DNA of 64,000 nt, from assembly GCF_004339665.1 (NCBI RefSeq), contig NZ_SMMU01000001.1, positions 62,001 to 126,000 of the forward strand, given 5' to 3'. Within the stretch, counting starts at the first letter, position 1. Each line of letters begins with the position of its first letter. Source of the DNA: Azotobacter chroococcum. GTDB lineage: Bacteria > Pseudomonadota > Gammaproteobacteria > Pseudomonadales > Pseudomonadaceae. This document shows positions 8,947 through 19,601 of this stretch, piece by piece. The notes below the pieces were generated by a model. It saw nothing but the letters and a program-made list of their open reading frames with translations. It made no database searches and had not been told where the DNA came from. The translations under genes were made by a program, and so were the position numbers.

Positions 8947-10776
8947 ATGCGTCCCCTTTGCCTGCTGTTGCTCAGTCTGCTCGCGAGTGCGCCGGCGGCC
9001 GCACGCATCACCGAAAGCCATGGCTACGCCCAGTTCGGCGCGCTCAAGTATCCCGCCCATTTCCGCCACCTCGACTGGGTCAACCCCAAGGCCCCCAAGG
9101 GCGGTACGCTGCGCCTGATGGCCCTCGGCACCTTCGACACGCTGAATCCCTACAGCCTCAAGGGTACCAGCCCGGCGGCGACGGCCGATTTCCTCCAGTA
9201 CGGCATCAGCGAGCTGAACGAGCCGCTGATGGCCGGTTCCGGGAGATACGACCCCTCCGGGGACGAGCCCGCCTCCAGCTATGGCCTGATTGCCGAGTCC
9301 GTCGAGTACAACGAGAGCCGCAGCTGGGTGGTGTTCAATCTGCACAAGGCAGCCCGCTTCCACGACGGCAAGCCGATCACCGCCGAGGACGTGGCCTTCT
9401 CCTACCGCCTGCTCAGTCAGGAAGGCCACCCCCACTACCGCAACGAGCTGCGCGAGGTGCAGCGGGTCGACGTCCTCGGGCGCCAGCGCATCCGCTTCGT
9501 CTTCAAGCGCTCCGGCAACCCGCTGCTGATCCTGCGCCTCGGCGAGCTGCCGGTGCTCCCCCGCCATTACTGGAAGGGCCGCGACTTCAAGGCCACCACC
9601 TTCGAGCCGCCGCTGGGCAGCGGCCCCTACCGCATCGTCCGGGTGCAGCCGGGCCGTCGTCTGCTGTTCGAGCGGGTCAAGGACTGGTGGGGCGCGAAGC
9701 TGCCGATCAACCGCGGCAAGTACAACTTCGACCGGGTGGAAGTGGACTTCTACCGCGACAGCGGCGTCGCCTTCGAGGCGTTCAAGGCCGGGCACTTCGA
9801 CTTCTACATCGAGCGCCAGGCGAAGAACTGGGCCGGCGGCTACCGCTTTCCGGCCGTGGAAACGGGACAGGTGATCCGCGCCGAGATCCCGCACCGGATT
9901 CCGACGCAGACCCAGGCGCTGTTCATGAACACCCGGCGCAGCCCGTTCGCCGACCCCCGGGTGCGCGAGGCCCTGGGGCTGATGTTCGATTTTGAATGGA
10001 CCAATCGCACCCTGTTCCACGGCGCCTACCGGCGTGCCGAGAGCTACTACCCGAACAGCGAGTTTTCTGCCACCGGCAAGCCCGAAGGCGAGGAATGGCT
10101 GCTGCTGTCCAGGCATCGCCAGCAACTGCCCGAACGCCTGTTCCGCGAGCCCTTCCCAGTGCCAAAGACCGGCGGCCACGGTATCCCGCGCGACACCCTG
10201 CGCCGCGCCCTCGCCCTGCTCGGCGAGGGCGGCTGGAAACTCTCCGGCCAGCAGCTGGTCGATGCCCGCGGCCAGCCGCTGCACTTCGAGATCCTGCTGG
10301 TCAATCCCGGTCTCGAACGCATCCTCCAGCCCTATAGCGAGAACCTCGCCAGTCTCGGCATCGAGGCGCAGCTGCGCACCGTGGATCGCGCCCAGTACAA
10401 GCATCGACTGGACCACTTCGACTACGACATGGTCCTGATGACCCTGCCGCAGACTCTCAGCCCTGGCCTCGAGCAATGGTTCTACTTTCACTCCAGCCAG
10501 GCCGGCGTGAAGGGCGGCAAGAACTACGCGGGCATCGCCAACCCAGTGGTCGACAGCCTGCTGGAGAACCTTCTGGCAGCGCAGACCCGGGAGCAGCAGG
10601 TCGCCGCCGCCCGCGCCCTCGACCGTGTCCTGCTCTGGCAGCACTACAGCATCCCGAACTGGTACAGCAATCATCACCGCCTGGCGTACCGCAACCGGTT
10701 CGCCTTCGTCACCACGCCCCCCTACACCCTGGGCCTGCGCGCCTGGTGGCTGAAGTCCACGGAGAACGACCGATGA
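8947..10776 (+). CDS. nppA1: Extracellular solute-binding protein family 5 (YejA/NppA type), first copy
   Basis: A 609-residue periplasmic substrate-binding protein for the peptide ABC importer encoded downstream. A Sec signal peptide spans about residues 1-20 (MRPLCLLLLSLLASAPAAA). The family motif [11 protein letters not shown] is followed by FDTLNPYSLKG, and FHDGKPITAEDVAFSYRLL is the SBP_bac_5 signature. YejA homologues bind microcin C or oligopeptides in enterics. In P. aeruginosa the matching five-gene cluster between mltD and fabI is nppA1A2BCD, reported to take up peptidyl nucleoside antibiotics. It overlaps the next gene by 4 bp and is clearly paralogous to it. Confidence 0.93.
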   Translation: MRPLCLLLLSLLASAPAAARITESHGYAQFGALKYPAHFRHLDWVNPKAPKGGTLRLMALGTFDTLNPYSLKGTSPAATADFLQYGISELNEPLMAGSGRYDPSGDEPASSYGLIAESVEYNESRSWVVFNLHKAARFHDGKPITAEDVAFSYRLLSQEGHPHYRNELREVQRVDVLGRQRIRFVFKRSGNPLLILRLGELPVLPRHYWKGRDFKATTFEPPLGSGPYRIVRVQPGRRLLFERVKDWWGAKLPINRGKYNFDRVEVDFYRDSGVAFEAFKAGHFDFYIERQAKNWAGGYRFPAVETGQVIRAEIPHRIPTQTQALFMNTRRSPFADPRVREALGLMFDFEWTNRTLFHGAYRRAESYYPNSEFSATGKPEGEEWLLLSRHRQQLPERLFREPFPVPKTGGHGIPRDTLRRALALLGEGGWKLSGQQLVDARGQPLHFEILLVNPGLERILQPYSENLASLGIEAQLRTVDRAQYKHRLDHFDYDMVLMTLPQTLSPGLEQWFYFHSSQAGVKGGKNYAGIANPVVDSLLENLLAAQTREQQVAAARALDRVLLWQHYSIPNWYSNHHRLAYRNRFAFVTTPPYTLGLRAWWLKSTENDR

Positions 10777-12608
10777 CGCGTCCACTGCGCTCCTTCCTGC
10801 TCGCCGCCGGCGGCAGCCTGCTGCTCGGCCTGGCCGGCCTGGCCCAGGCCGCGCCGCAACATGCCCTGACCCTCTATGGCGAGGCGCCGAAATACCCCGC
10901 CGACTACCGGCACTTCGACTATGTCGAAGCGGACGCCCCCAAGGGCGGCACCCTGCGCCAGGCCGGCTTCGGCAGCTTCGACAGCCTCAACCCCTTCATC
11001 AACAAGGGCGTCGCCGCCGACGAGATCGGCCTGGTCTACGACACCCTGACCCGCCACGGCCTGGACGAGCCCTTCAGCGAATACGGCCTGCTCGCCGAGA
11101 AGATCGAGCGGGCGCCGGACAACAGCTGGGTGCGCTTCCACCTTCGCCCCGAGGCGCGCTTCCACGACGGTCATCCGGTGACCGCCGAGGACGTGGTGTT
11201 CAGCTTCGAGACTCTGATGAAGGACGGCGCGCCGATGTACCGCGCCTACTACGCCGATGTCAGCCAGGCGGTCGCCGAGGACGAGCGCCGGGTGCGCTTC
11301 GACTTCAAGCATGCCGGCAACCGCGAGTTGCCGCTGATCCTCGGCCAACTGGCGGTGCTGCCCAAGCACTGGTGGGCCAGCCGCGACTTCACAAAATCCG
11401 GCCTGGAGCCGCCGCTGGGCAGCGGTCCGTACCGGATCGCCGACGTCCAGGCCGGGCGCAGCATCCGCTACGAGCGGGTCAAGGACTGGTGGGGCAAGGA
11501 TCTGCCAGCCAACCGCGGCTTCTACAACTTCGATGCGGTGCAGATCGACTACTACCGCGACAACACCGTCGCCCTGGAGGCGCTCAAGGCCGGGCAGTTC
11601 GACTACTGGCTGGAAACCAGCGCGAAGAACTGGGCGACCGCCTACGACGTTCCCGCGGTCAAGAACGGCCAGTTGGTCAAGGAAGAGATCGCCAACAACA
11701 ACCCGACCGGCATGCAGGGCTTCATCTTCAACATCCGCCGGCCGCTGTTCCAGGACCGCCGGGTGCGCGAGGCCCTGGCCCTGCTGTTCGACTTCGAGTG
11801 GACCAACCGCCAGCTGTTCAACGGCGCCTATACCCGCACCCGCAGCTACTTCGACAACTCCGAGCTGGCCTCCCGCGGCCTGCCCGACGAAGCCGAGCTG
11901 AAGATCCTCGAGCCGCTGCGCGCGCAGATTCCGCCGGAGGTCTTCAACAACGAGTTCCGTCCGCCGGTCAGCGACGGCAGCGGCATCATCCGCGACCAGC
12001 AGCGGCGCGCCTACCAGCTGCTGCAGGAGGCCGGCTGGCGGGTCGAGGGCGACCGCATGCTGGATGCCGGCGGCCAGCCGGTGCGCATCGAGTTCCTCCT
12101 CGCCCAGGCCGATTTCGAGCGCATCCTGCTGCCCTACAAGCGCAACCTCGCCGATCTCGGGATCAACCTGGAAATCCGCCGGGTCGATGTTTCCCAGTAC
12201 ATCAACCGCCTGCGCTCGCGCGACTTCGACATGATGGTCAGCGGCTTCTCCCAGTCCAATTCGCCCGGCAACGAACAGCGCGAATACTGGCACTCGGTCA
12301 GCGCCGACAACCCGGGCAGCCGCAACTTCATCGGCCTCAAGGACCCGGCCATCGACCGCCTGGTCGACGGCCTGGTCCAGGCCGACACCCGCGACCGCCT
12401 GATCAGCCATACCCGGGCGCTGGACCGGGTGCTGCTGTGGGGCCACTACGTGGTGCCCAACTGGCACATCAAGACCTGGCGGGTGGCCTACTGGAATCGC
12501 CTCGCTCACCCGAAGGTGACCCCGCGCTACGACATCGGCCTGTATACCTGGTGGAGCAAGGCCGAGGCAACCACCACTCCGAACGCGCCGGCAGCCACGG
12601 AGCGCTGA
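10773..12608 (+). CDS. nppA2: Extracellular solute-binding protein family 5 (YejA/NppA type), second copy
   Basis: A 611-residue paralogue of the preceding binding protein, starting at the ATG inside an ATGA overlap. The signal peptide covers about residues 1-26 and ends in LAQAAP. The motifs [26 protein letters not shown] and [19 protein letters not shown] align with the first copy, as do LGSGPYRI and ERVKDWWG. Two binding proteins feeding one permease widen the substrate range. Its stop is 1 bp before the permease gene, so translational coupling is likely. Confidence 0.93.
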   Translation: MTRPLRSFLLAAGGSLLLGLAGLAQAAPQHALTLYGEAPKYPADYRHFDYVEADAPKGGTLRQAGFGSFDSLNPFINKGVAADEIGLVYDTLTRHGLDEPFSEYGLLAEKIERAPDNSWVRFHLRPEARFHDGHPVTAEDVVFSFETLMKDGAPMYRAYYADVSQAVAEDERRVRFDFKHAGNRELPLILGQLAVLPKHWWASRDFTKSGLEPPLGSGPYRIADVQAGRSIRYERVKDWWGKDLPANRGFYNFDAVQIDYYRDNTVALEALKAGQFDYWLETSAKNWATAYDVPAVKNGQLVKEEIANNNPTGMQGFIFNIRRPLFQDRRVREALALLFDFEWTNRQLFNGAYTRTRSYFDNSELASRGLPDEAELKILEPLRAQIPPEVFNNEFRPPVSDGSGIIRDQQRRAYQLLQEAGWRVEGDRMLDAGGQPVRIEFLLAQADFERILLPYKRNLADLGINLEIRRVDVSQYINRLRSRDFDMMVSGFSQSNSPGNEQREYWHSVSADNPGSRNFIGLKDPAIDRLVDGLVQADTRDRLISHTRALDRVLLWGHYVVPNWHIKTWRVAYWNRLAHPKVTPRYDIGLYTWWSKAEATTTPNAPAATER

Positions 12609-12609
12609 G

Positions 12610-13695
12610 ATGTTCGCCTATATCCTGCGCCGCCTGCTGCTGATCGTGCCGACTCTGCTCGGCATCCTGCTGCTCAACTTCGTCATCATCCAGGCCGCAC
12701 CCGGCGGCCCGGTGGAGCAGGCCATCGCCAGGCTGGAAGGCTTCGAAGCGGCTGCCGGCGGTGCCACCGGGCGCATCTCCGGCGGCGGCAGCGAGGTTTC
12801 CGCCGGCAGCTCCCACTACCGCGGTGCCCAAGGCCTGGACCCGGAGCTGATCGCCGAGATCGAGCGCATGTACGGCTTCGACAAGCCGGCCCACGAGCGC
12901 TTCTGGCTGATGCTGACCAGCTACCTGAAGCTGGACTTCGGCGAGAGCTTCTTCCGCGACGCCACGGTCGTCGACCTGATCCTCGAGAAGATGCCGGTAT
13001 CGATCTCCCTGGGGCTGTGGAGCACCCTGATCATGTACCTGGTGTCCATTCCCTTAGGGATAGCCAAGGCGGTTCGCCACGGCAGCGCCTTCGACGTCTG
13101 GACCAGCTCGGCGATCATCGTCGGCTACGCGATCCCCGCCTTCCTGTTCGCCATCCTGCTGATCGTGCTGTTCGCCGGCGGCAGCTACTTCGACTGGTTC
13201 CCGCTGCGCGGGCTGACCTCGAACGACTTCGACGAACTCAGCCTCGGCGGCAAGATCCTCGACTACTTCTGGCACCTGGCCCTGCCGGTGACCGCGCTGG
13301 TGATCGGCAACTTCGCCACCCTCACCCTGCTGACCAAGAACAGCTTCCTCGACGAGATCAACAAGCAGTACGTGGTCACCGCCCGCGCCAAGGGCCTATC
13401 GAAGAACCGCGTGCTCTACGGACACGTGTTCCGCAACGCCATGCTGATCGTCATCGCCGGTTTCCCGTCGGCCTTCATCGGCCTGTTCTTCACCGGATCA
13501 CTGCTGATCGAGGTGATCTTCTCCCTCGACGGCCTGGGCCTGCTGAGCTTCGAGGCGGCGATCAACCGCGACTATCCGGTGGTGTTCGGCACCCTCTTCA
13601 TCTTCACCTTGCTGGGACTGGTCGTGAAACTGATCGGCGATCTCACCTACACCCTGGTCGATCCGCGCATCGACTTCGAAAGCCGGGAGAGCTGA
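12610..13695 (+). CDS. nppB: Peptide ABC transporter permease YejB/NppB
   Basis: A 361-residue inner-membrane permease of the binding-protein-dependent transport family. It begins [19 protein letters not shown], the first transmembrane helix typical of DppB/YejB. A soluble periplasmic insert of about 100 residues with a Gly/Ser-rich stretch (near residues 50-75) is usual for YejB. Several hydrophobic helices follow, and the EAA loop that contacts the ATPase lies around [21 protein letters not shown]. It pairs with the next gene to form the channel. Confidence 0.95.
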   Translation: MFAYILRRLLLIVPTLLGILLLNFVIIQAAPGGPVEQAIARLEGFEAAAGGATGRISGGGSEVSAGSSHYRGAQGLDPELIAEIERMYGFDKPAHERFWLMLTSYLKLDFGESFFRDATVVDLILEKMPVSISLGLWSTLIMYLVSIPLGIAKAVRHGSAFDVWTSSAIIVGYAIPAFLFAILLIVLFAGGSYFDWFPLRGLTSNDFDELSLGGKILDYFWHLALPVTALVIGNFATLTLLTKNSFLDEINKQYVVTARAKGLSKNRVLYGHVFRNAMLIVIAGFPSAFIGLFFTGSLLIEVIFSLDGLGLLSFEAAINRDYPVVFGTLFIFTLLGLVVKLIGDLTYTLVDPRIDFESRES

Positions 13696-13697
13696 AG

Positions 13698-14717
13698 ATG
13701 CAGCTGACTCCCCTCAACCGGCGCCGTCTGGAACTCTTCAAGGCGCACAAGCGCGGCTGGTGGTCGCTCTGGCTGTTCCTCGCGCTGTTCGTCGCCAGCC
13801 TCGGTGCCGAGCTGATCGCCAACGACAGGCCGCTGGTCGTGCACTATGACGGTGGCTGGTACTTCCCGGTGCTCAAGCGCTATCCGGAAACCACCTTCGG
13901 CGGCGAATTCCCGCTGAGCACCAACTACAAGAGCCCCTACATCCAGAACCTGATCGCCGAGAAGGACGGCTGGATGCTCTGGCCGCCGATCCCCTTCAGC
14001 TATTCGAGCATCAATTACGAGCTGAGCGTTCCGGCGCCGGCGCCGCCATCGGGGGTCAACTGGCTGGGCACCGACGACCAGGGCCGCGACGTGCTCGCCC
14101 GGGTGATCTACGGCTTCCGCATCTCGGTGCTGTTCGCCCTTACCCTGACCCTGCTCAGCTCGCTCATCGGTGTCCTCGTCGGCGCCCTGCAGGGCTTCCA
14201 CGGCGGCTGGGTCGACTTGCTCGGCCAGCGCTTCCTGGAGGTCTGGTCCGGCCTGCCGGTGCTCTACCTGCTGATCATCCTGGCCAGCTTCGTGCAGCCG
14301 AACTTCTGGTGGCTCCTGGGCATCATGCTGCTGTTCTCCTGGATGAGCCTGGTCGACGTGGTACGCGCCGAATTCCTGCGCGGCCGCAACCTGGAGTACG
14401 TGCGCGCCGCCCGCGCCCTGGGCATGGGCAACGGCGCGATTATGTACCGCCACATCCTGCCCAACGCCATGGTCTCGACCATGACCTTCATGCCCTTCAT
14501 CCTCACCGGCGCCATCGGCACCCTCACCGCCCTGGACTTCCTCGGCTTCGGCCTGCCGCCCGGCGCGCCGTCCCTCGGCGAACTGGTCGCCCAGGGCAAG
14601 GCCAACCTGCAGGCGCCCTGGCTGGGGATCAGCGCCTTCGTGGTGCTGGCGCTGATGCTCAGCCTGCTGGTGTTCATCGGCGAGGCGGCGCGCGATGCCT
14701 TCGATCCTAGGAAGTGA
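13698..14717 (+). CDS. nppC: Peptide ABC transporter permease YejE/NppC
   Basis: A 339-residue permease partner of YejB. The ATG at 13698, 2 bp after the yejB stop, is selected because the protein then begins MQLTPLNRRRLELFKAHKRG, the standard YejE start; the longer upstream frame runs through yejB. One N-terminal helix is followed by a periplasmic segment and then a cluster of helices. The EAA motif is visible as VRAARALGMGNGAIMYRHILPNA. The stop is followed after one base by the ATPase gene. Confidence 0.95.
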   Translation: MQLTPLNRRRLELFKAHKRGWWSLWLFLALFVASLGAELIANDRPLVVHYDGGWYFPVLKRYPETTFGGEFPLSTNYKSPYIQNLIAEKDGWMLWPPIPFSYSSINYELSVPAPAPPSGVNWLGTDDQGRDVLARVIYGFRISVLFALTLTLLSSLIGVLVGALQGFHGGWVDLLGQRFLEVWSGLPVLYLLIILASFVQPNFWWLLGIMLLFSWMSLVDVVRAEFLRGRNLEYVRAARALGMGNGAIMYRHILPNAMVSTMTFMPFILTGAIGTLTALDFLGFGLPPGAPSLGELVAQGKANLQAPWLGISAFVVLALMLSLLVFIGEAARDAFDPRK

Positions 14718-14718
14718 G

Positions 14719-16332
14719 ATGAACGATTCGCAGAACCTCATCGAGATCCGCGACCTGGCGGTCGAGTTCGTCGGCGGCGATCGGGTGCAGCGCGTGGTGG
14801 AAGGCGTCAGCTTCGACATCCGCCGGGGCGAAACCCTGGCCCTGGTCGGCGAGAGCGGCTCCGGCAAGTCGGTCACCGCCCACTCCATCCTGCGCCTGCT
14901 GCCCTATCCGCTGGCCCGCCACCCGGCCGGCAGCATCCGCTACGCCGGGCAGGACCTGCTCAAGCTCGACGAGCGCCAGCTGCGCGGCATCCGTGGCAAC
15001 CGCATCGCCATGGTCTTCCAGGAGCCGATGACCTCGCTGAACCCGCTGCACTGCATCGAGAAGCAGATCAACGAGGTCCTCGCCCTGCACAAGGGCCTGC
15101 GCGGCGCCGCCGCCACCGCACGCACCCTGGAGCTGCTCGAGCTGGTCGGCATTCCCGAACCGCACAAGCGCCTCAAGGCCTATCCCCACGAACTCTCCGG
15201 CGGCCAGCGGCAGCGGGTAATGATCGCCATGGCCCTGGCCAACGAGCCGGAGCTGCTGATCGCCGACGAGCCGACCACGGCGCTGGACGTCACCGTGCAG
15301 TTGAAGATCCTCGAGCTGCTCAAGGACCTGCAGGCCCGCCTGGGCATGGCGCTGCTGCTGATCACCCACGACCTCAACCTGGTGCGGCGCACCGCCCAGC
15401 GGGTCTGTGTCATGCGCGGCGGTCGCATCGTCGAACAGGCCGGCTGCGAGGAAATCTTCCATGCGCCGAAGCACCCCTATACTCAGGAACTGCTCGGTGC
15501 GGAACCTCGCGGCGAACCGGCGGACAACCCAGTCGGCGAGCCGCTGCTGGAGGTCGAGGATCTGCGTGTCTGGTTCCCGATCAGGAAGGGCCTGATGCGC
15601 CGCACGGTCGACCATGTGAAGGCGGTGGATGGCATCGGCTTCACCCTGCACCGGGGACAGACCCTGGGCATCGTCGGCGAAAGCGGCTCCGGCAAATCCA
15701 CCCTCGGCATGGCGATCCTGCGCCTGCTTTCCAGCCAGGGCTCGATCCGCTTCCGCGGCCAGCCCCTGAACGGCCTGTCGCAGCGCGAGATCCGCCCGCT
15801 GCGACGGGAAATGCAGGTGGTCTTCCAGGACCCCTTCGGCAGTCTCAGCCCGCGCATGTCGGTGGGCCAGATCGTCGGCGAGGGCCTGCGCATCCATGGC
15901 CCGGGAACGCCGGCCGAGCAGGAGCTGGCGATCGTCGAAGCGCTTCGGGAGGTCGGCCTGGACCCGGAAACCCGTCACCGCTATCCGCATGAGTTTTCCG
16001 GCGGACAGCGGCAGCGGATCGCCATCGCCCGGGCGCTGGTGCTGAAGCCGGAGCTGATCCTGCTGGACGAGCCCACCTCGGCGCTCGACCGCACGGTGCA
16101 GCGCCAAGTGGTGGAGCTGCTGCGCTCGCTGCAGCGCAAGTACGAGCTGACCTACCTGTTCATCAGCCACGACCTGGCGGTGGTCAAGGCGCTCAGTCAC
16201 CAGCTGATAGTGGTCAGACAGGGACAGGTGGTCGAACAGGGGCCGGCGCGGGACATCTTCGCCGACCCGCAACATATTTATACACGGCAGTTGCTGGAAG
16301 CCGCCTTCCTGGCACCCGGCAGCGCCGATTAA
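14719..16332 (+). CDS. nppD: Dual-domain peptide ABC transporter ATP-binding protein YejF/NppD
   Basis: A 537-residue fusion of two ABC ATPase domains that powers the importer. The first Walker A is [10 protein letters not shown] (about residue 40), with signature [12 protein letters not shown] and Walker [13 protein letters not shown]. The second domain has [11 protein letters not shown] (about residue 320), [12 protein letters not shown] and [12 protein letters not shown]. The start [17 protein letters not shown] is used instead of an ATG 8 codons upstream that lies inside the permease gene. It is separated from fabI by only 19 bp, so read-through into fabI is likely. Confidence 0.95.
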   Translation: MNDSQNLIEIRDLAVEFVGGDRVQRVVEGVSFDIRRGETLALVGESGSGKSVTAHSILRLLPYPLARHPAGSIRYAGQDLLKLDERQLRGIRGNRIAMVFQEPMTSLNPLHCIEKQINEVLALHKGLRGAAATARTLELLELVGIPEPHKRLKAYPHELSGGQRQRVMIAMALANEPELLIADEPTTALDVTVQLKILELLKDLQARLGMALLLITHDLNLVRRTAQRVCVMRGGRIVEQAGCEEIFHAPKHPYTQELLGAEPRGEPADNPVGEPLLEVEDLRVWFPIRKGLMRRTVDHVKAVDGIGFTLHRGQTLGIVGESGSGKSTLGMAILRLLSSQGSIRFRGQPLNGLSQREIRPLRREMQVVFQDPFGSLSPRMSVGQIVGEGLRIHGPGTPAEQELAIVEALREVGLDPETRHRYPHEFSGGQRQRIAIARALVLKPELILLDEPTSALDRTVQRQVVELLRSLQRKYELTYLFISHDLAVVKALSHQLIVVRQGQVVEQGPARDIFADPQHIYTRQLLEAAFLAPGSAD

Positions 16333-16351
16333 CTAGAAGAGGAACTGATCC

Positions 16352-17146
16352 ATGGGATTTCTCGCCGGTAAGCGCGTACTGATCGTCGGCGTCGCCAGCA
16401 AACTGTCCATCGCCTCCGGTATCGCCGCCGCGATGCACCGCGAAGGTGCCGAACTGGCCTTTACCTATCAGAACGACAAGCTCAAGGGCCGCGTCGAGGA
16501 GTTCGCCGCCAGCTGGGGCTCCAGTCCCGAGCTGTGCTTCCCCTGCGACGTGGCCAACGACGAGGACATCGCCAAGGTCTTCGAGGAGCTGGGCAAGAAG
16601 TGGGATGGCCTGGACTGCATCGTCCATTCGGTCGGCTTCGCCCCGGGCGATCAGCTCAACGGCGACTTCACCGACGTCACCACCCGCGAAGGCTTCAAGA
16701 TCGCCCACGACATCAGCGCCTACAGCTTCGTCGCCCTGGCCAAGGCCGGCCGCGAGATGATGAAGGGCCGCAACGGCAGCCTGCTGACCCTGTCCTACCT
16801 GGGCGCCGAACGCACCATGCCCAACTACAACGTGATGGGCATGGCCAAGGCCAGCCTGGAGGCCGGCGTGCGCTACCTGGCTGCCAGCCTCGGCCCGGAA
16901 GGCACCCGCGTCAACTGCATCTCCGCCGGCCCGATCCGCACCCTGGCCGCCTCCGGCATCGCCAGCTTCCGCAAGATGCTCGCCGCCAACGAGCGCCAGA
17001 CCCCGCTGCGCCGCAACGTGACCATCGAGGAGGTCGGCAATGCCGGCGCCTTCCTCTGCTCCGACCTGGCTTCGGGCATCAGCGGCGAGATCCTGTATGT
17101 CGACGGCGGCTTCAACACCACTGCCATGGGTCCGCTGGAAGACTGA
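16352..17146 (+). CDS. fabI: Enoyl-[acyl-carrier-protein] reductase (NADH), FabI
   Basis: FabI of 264 residues catalyses the last reduction of fatty-acid elongation, trans-2-enoyl-ACP to acyl-ACP. It is a short-chain dehydrogenase with the FabI-type nucleotide motif [13 protein letters not shown] near residue 13. The catalytic Tyr/Lys arrangement lies in [18 protein letters not shown] (Tyr-x6-Lys at its end). The C-terminal substrate-binding part follows ([14 protein letters not shown]). The motif and length match triclosan-sensitive FabI rather than FabV or FabL. A GAGG ribosome-binding motif precedes the ATG. A hairpin follows about 45 bp downstream. Confidence 0.98.
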   Translation: MGFLAGKRVLIVGVASKLSIASGIAAAMHREGAELAFTYQNDKLKGRVEEFAASWGSSPELCFPCDVANDEDIAKVFEELGKKWDGLDCIVHSVGFAPGDQLNGDFTDVTTREGFKIAHDISAYSFVALAKAGREMMKGRNGSLLTLSYLGAERTMPNYNVMGMAKASLEAGVRYLAASLGPEGTRVNCISAGPIRTLAASGIASFRKMLAANERQTPLRRNVTIEEVGNAGAFLCSDLASGISGEILYVDGGFNTTAMGPLED

Positions 17147-17189
17147 GTCGCCCTTCCTTGAAAGGCTGGCGGTCCTGGCGGCCACCGCT

Positions 17190-17223
17190 GACAATGCCCG
17201 TATCGCAGGATGCGGGCATTGTC
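17190..17223 (+). terminator. Hairpin downstream of fabI
   Basis: An 11-bp perfect stem (17190-17200 with 17213-17223) encloses a 12-base loop and is followed by a short GTTTCC. It sits between fabI and the permease gene and probably ends the npp-fabI transcript. Confidence 0.6.
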
Positions 17224-17272
17224 GTTTCCGTGCCCGTATTCTTGCGTCCCTTCGCCCGAGGTCGATGCCGTC

Positions 17273-18631
17273 ATGCAAGAGCAGTCCCCCGCCGAACTGA
17301 TCTACGGTCTGGATGACCGCCCCGCCCCGCTTGCGGCGCTGTTCGCCGCCCTGCAGCACATCCTCGCCAGCTTCGTCGGGGTGATCACCCCGCCGCTGGT
17401 GATCGGCGCGACACTCGGCCTCGGCGCACAGCTGCCTTACCTGATCAGCATGGCGCTGCTGGTTTCCGGCATCGGTACCTTTCTCCAGGCCTGGCGGCCG
17501 CTGGGCATCGGCGCCGGAATGATCTGCCTGCAGGGCACCAGCTTCACCTTTCTCGGCGCGGTGCTTGCCGCCGGCCTGCTGGCTAGGAACCGCGGCGGCG
17601 GCCCCGAGGAGAGCCTCGCGCTGATCTTCGGCGTGTGCTTTCTCGGCGCCTTCGTGCAGATCGTCCTCAGCCGCTTCATCGGCCAGCTGCGCCGGGTGAT
17701 CAGCCCGCTGACCACCGGCATCGTCATCACCCTGATCGGCGTCAGCCTGATCAAGGTCGGCATCACCGATATCGGTGGCGGCTTCGGTGCCGCGGACTTC
17801 GGCGCGCCGGGCAATCTCGCCCTGGGTGCGCTGGTGCTGCTGACCATCGTCCTGCTCAACCGCTCGCCGCGACCCTGGGTACGCCTGTCGGCGATCATCG
17901 TGGCCCTCGCCCTTGGCAGCCTGGCGGCCTGGCTCTGCGGCCGCTTCGTGCCACAGCCGCTGCCCGAGCTGCCACCTGTCAGCCTGCCGCAGCCCTTCCG
18001 CTACGGCTTCGACTTCGCCTGGGCGGCCTTCGTGCCGGTGGCGCTGGTCTACCTGATCAGCACCATCGAGACGGTCGGCGACCTCACCGCCAACTGCCTG
18101 CTGTCGCGCCAGCCGCTCTCCGGCCCGGCCTACCTGGGCCGGCTCAAGGGCGGCGTGCTCGGCGACGGCGTCAGCTGCCTGATCGCCGCCAGCCTCGGCG
18201 CCTTTCCCAACACTACCTTCGCGCAGAACAACGGGGTGATCCAGATGACCGGTGTGGCCAGCCGCCATGTCGGCCTGTACATCGGTGCCATTCTCTTCAC
18301 CCTCGGCCTGTTCCCGGTGCTCGGTGCGCTGCTGCAGCAGATTCCCAAGCCGGTGCTGGGCGGCGCCACCCTGATCATGTTCGGCAGCGTCGCCGCCGCC
18401 GGCATCCGCATACTCGCCCGCAGCGCCCTGAACCGCCGCGACATCCTGATCGTCGCCGCCTCCCTCGGTGTCGGCCTGGGCATCGCCGCACAACCGCAAC
18501 TGCTACTGCAGATGCCCGAGATCGTACGCAACCTGTTCGATTCGGCGATCACCACCGGTGGCCTGACGGCGATCCTCCTCGACCTGCTGCTGCCGCGCGA
18601 AGCAGCAGGCGAGGAAATCGCCCGGCCCTGA
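17273..18631 (+). CDS. NCS2 family uracil/xanthine permease
   Basis: A 452-residue inner-membrane nucleobase:cation symporter with about 12-14 hydrophobic helices. The NCS2 signature is present as QNNGVIQMTGV near residue 323, preceded by the substrate and cation helix ISTIETVGDLTANCL. The ATG at 17273 follows a GAGG motif; an upstream start at 17210 would begin inside the terminator hairpin and add a non-hydrophobic leader. Whether it prefers uracil, xanthine or urate cannot be told from these motifs. It converges with the EamA gene on the other strand. Confidence 0.9.
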   Translation: MQEQSPAELIYGLDDRPAPLAALFAALQHILASFVGVITPPLVIGATLGLGAQLPYLISMALLVSGIGTFLQAWRPLGIGAGMICLQGTSFTFLGAVLAAGLLARNRGGGPEESLALIFGVCFLGAFVQIVLSRFIGQLRRVISPLTTGIVITLIGVSLIKVGITDIGGGFGAADFGAPGNLALGALVLLTIVLLNRSPRPWVRLSAIIVALALGSLAAWLCGRFVPQPLPELPPVSLPQPFRYGFDFAWAAFVPVALVYLISTIETVGDLTANCLLSRQPLSGPAYLGRLKGGVLGDGVSCLIAASLGAFPNTTFAQNNGVIQMTGVASRHVGLYIGAILFTLGLFPVLGALLQQIPKPVLGGATLIMFGSVAAAGIRILARSALNRRDILIVAASLGVGLGIAAQPQLLLQMPEIVRNLFDSAITTGGLTAILLDLLLPREAAGEEIARP

Positions 18632-18643
18632 GCCAGGAACCGC

Positions 18644-19576
18644 TCAGGGCCGGGATTCGCCGGCTGGCAGCGTTGCCCCCCTGGCCACGGCCGGGCGGCG
18701 CATGGTCAGCGCGATCCCCGCAAAGACCAGGGCGATGCCGGCGAGATGGTAGAGCTGCGGCCGCTCGCCCAGCAGCAGCGCCGAGAGGATGGTGCCGAAC
18801 ACCGGCATCAGGTGGATGAACAGCGAGCCCCGCGCCGGCCCGATGGCAGCGACACCCGCGTTGTAGCAGAGAAAGCCGAGGAAGGCCGCCACCACGCCCG
18901 CGTAGAGGATGCCGCCGATGGACTGCGCATTGACCACGATCGAGCGTCCCGCCGCGATCTCCCAGGCGTAGACCGGCGCCTGGGCCAGCAGGCCGACGGC
19001 AATGCATGCGCCAAGCAGCAGCATCGGATGCACGCCCTGCGGCCGCCACTGCAGGCCCACGGTATAGAGCCCCCAGGACAGCACCGCCGCGAGCATCCAC
19101 AGATCGCCAATGTTCAGGCTGAGGGCCAGCAGGGTGTCGATACTGCCCTGGGCCACCAGGATCATCACCCCAGTCAGCGAGACGGCCACGCCCAGAGCCT
19201 CCTGACGACTGAGGCGCTTGCCGAAGAACAGGAAGGCCAAGGCGATGGTCGCCACAGGAATGAAGGAGTTGAGCAGGATGGCGCTGGTCGCCGTGGTGTA
19301 CTGCAGGGCGATATAGGAGAAGGTGTTGTAGCCGCCGACGCCCAGCACGCCGAGCAGGAGTACCGCCCGCCAGCCGGCACGCAGGGCCGGCCACTGGCTG
19401 CGCAGGTGCGGCAGGGCGAGCGGCAGGACCAGCAGGAAGGCGGTGGTCCAGCGCCAGAACGCCAGCCCCACCGGCGGCAGGTCGGCGCGCAGCCCGCGGC
19501 CCATCACCAGGTTTCCCGACCAGAACAGCGACGCCAGGGTGAGCAGCAGATAGGGGTTGGCCAGCAGCCGTTTCAT
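18644..19576 (-). CDS. EamA/DMT family transporter
   Basis: A 310-residue drug/metabolite transporter with ten predicted membrane helices in two EamA repeats (about residues 8-140 and 150-290). The first repeat opens with LLTLASLFWSGNLVMGRGL, the usual EamA start with the conserved W-G-N helix. The internal GWRAVLLLGVLGVGGYNTFSYIALQYTTA region marks helices 3 and 4. A positively charged tail ends the protein. Such proteins export small metabolites or amino acids; the substrate is unknown. The next gene upstream on the same strand is a DUF599 protein 25 bp away. Confidence 0.88.
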   Translation of the reverse strand: MKRLLANPYLLLTLASLFWSGNLVMGRGLRADLPPVGLAFWRWTTAFLLVLPLALPHLRSQWPALRAGWRAVLLLGVLGVGGYNTFSYIALQYTTATSAILLNSFIPVATIALAFLFFGKRLSRQEALGVAVSLTGVMILVAQGSIDTLLALSLNIGDLWMLAAVLSWGLYTVGLQWRPQGVHPMLLLGACIAVGLLAQAPVYAWEIAAGRSIVVNAQSIGGILYAGVVAAFLGFLCYNAGVAAIGPARGSLFIHLMPVFGTILSALLLGERPQLYHLAGIALVFAGIALTMRRPAVARGATLPAGESRP

Positions 19577-19601
19577 CGGGAGACCTGCTTGCAGGGGGGA
19601 A

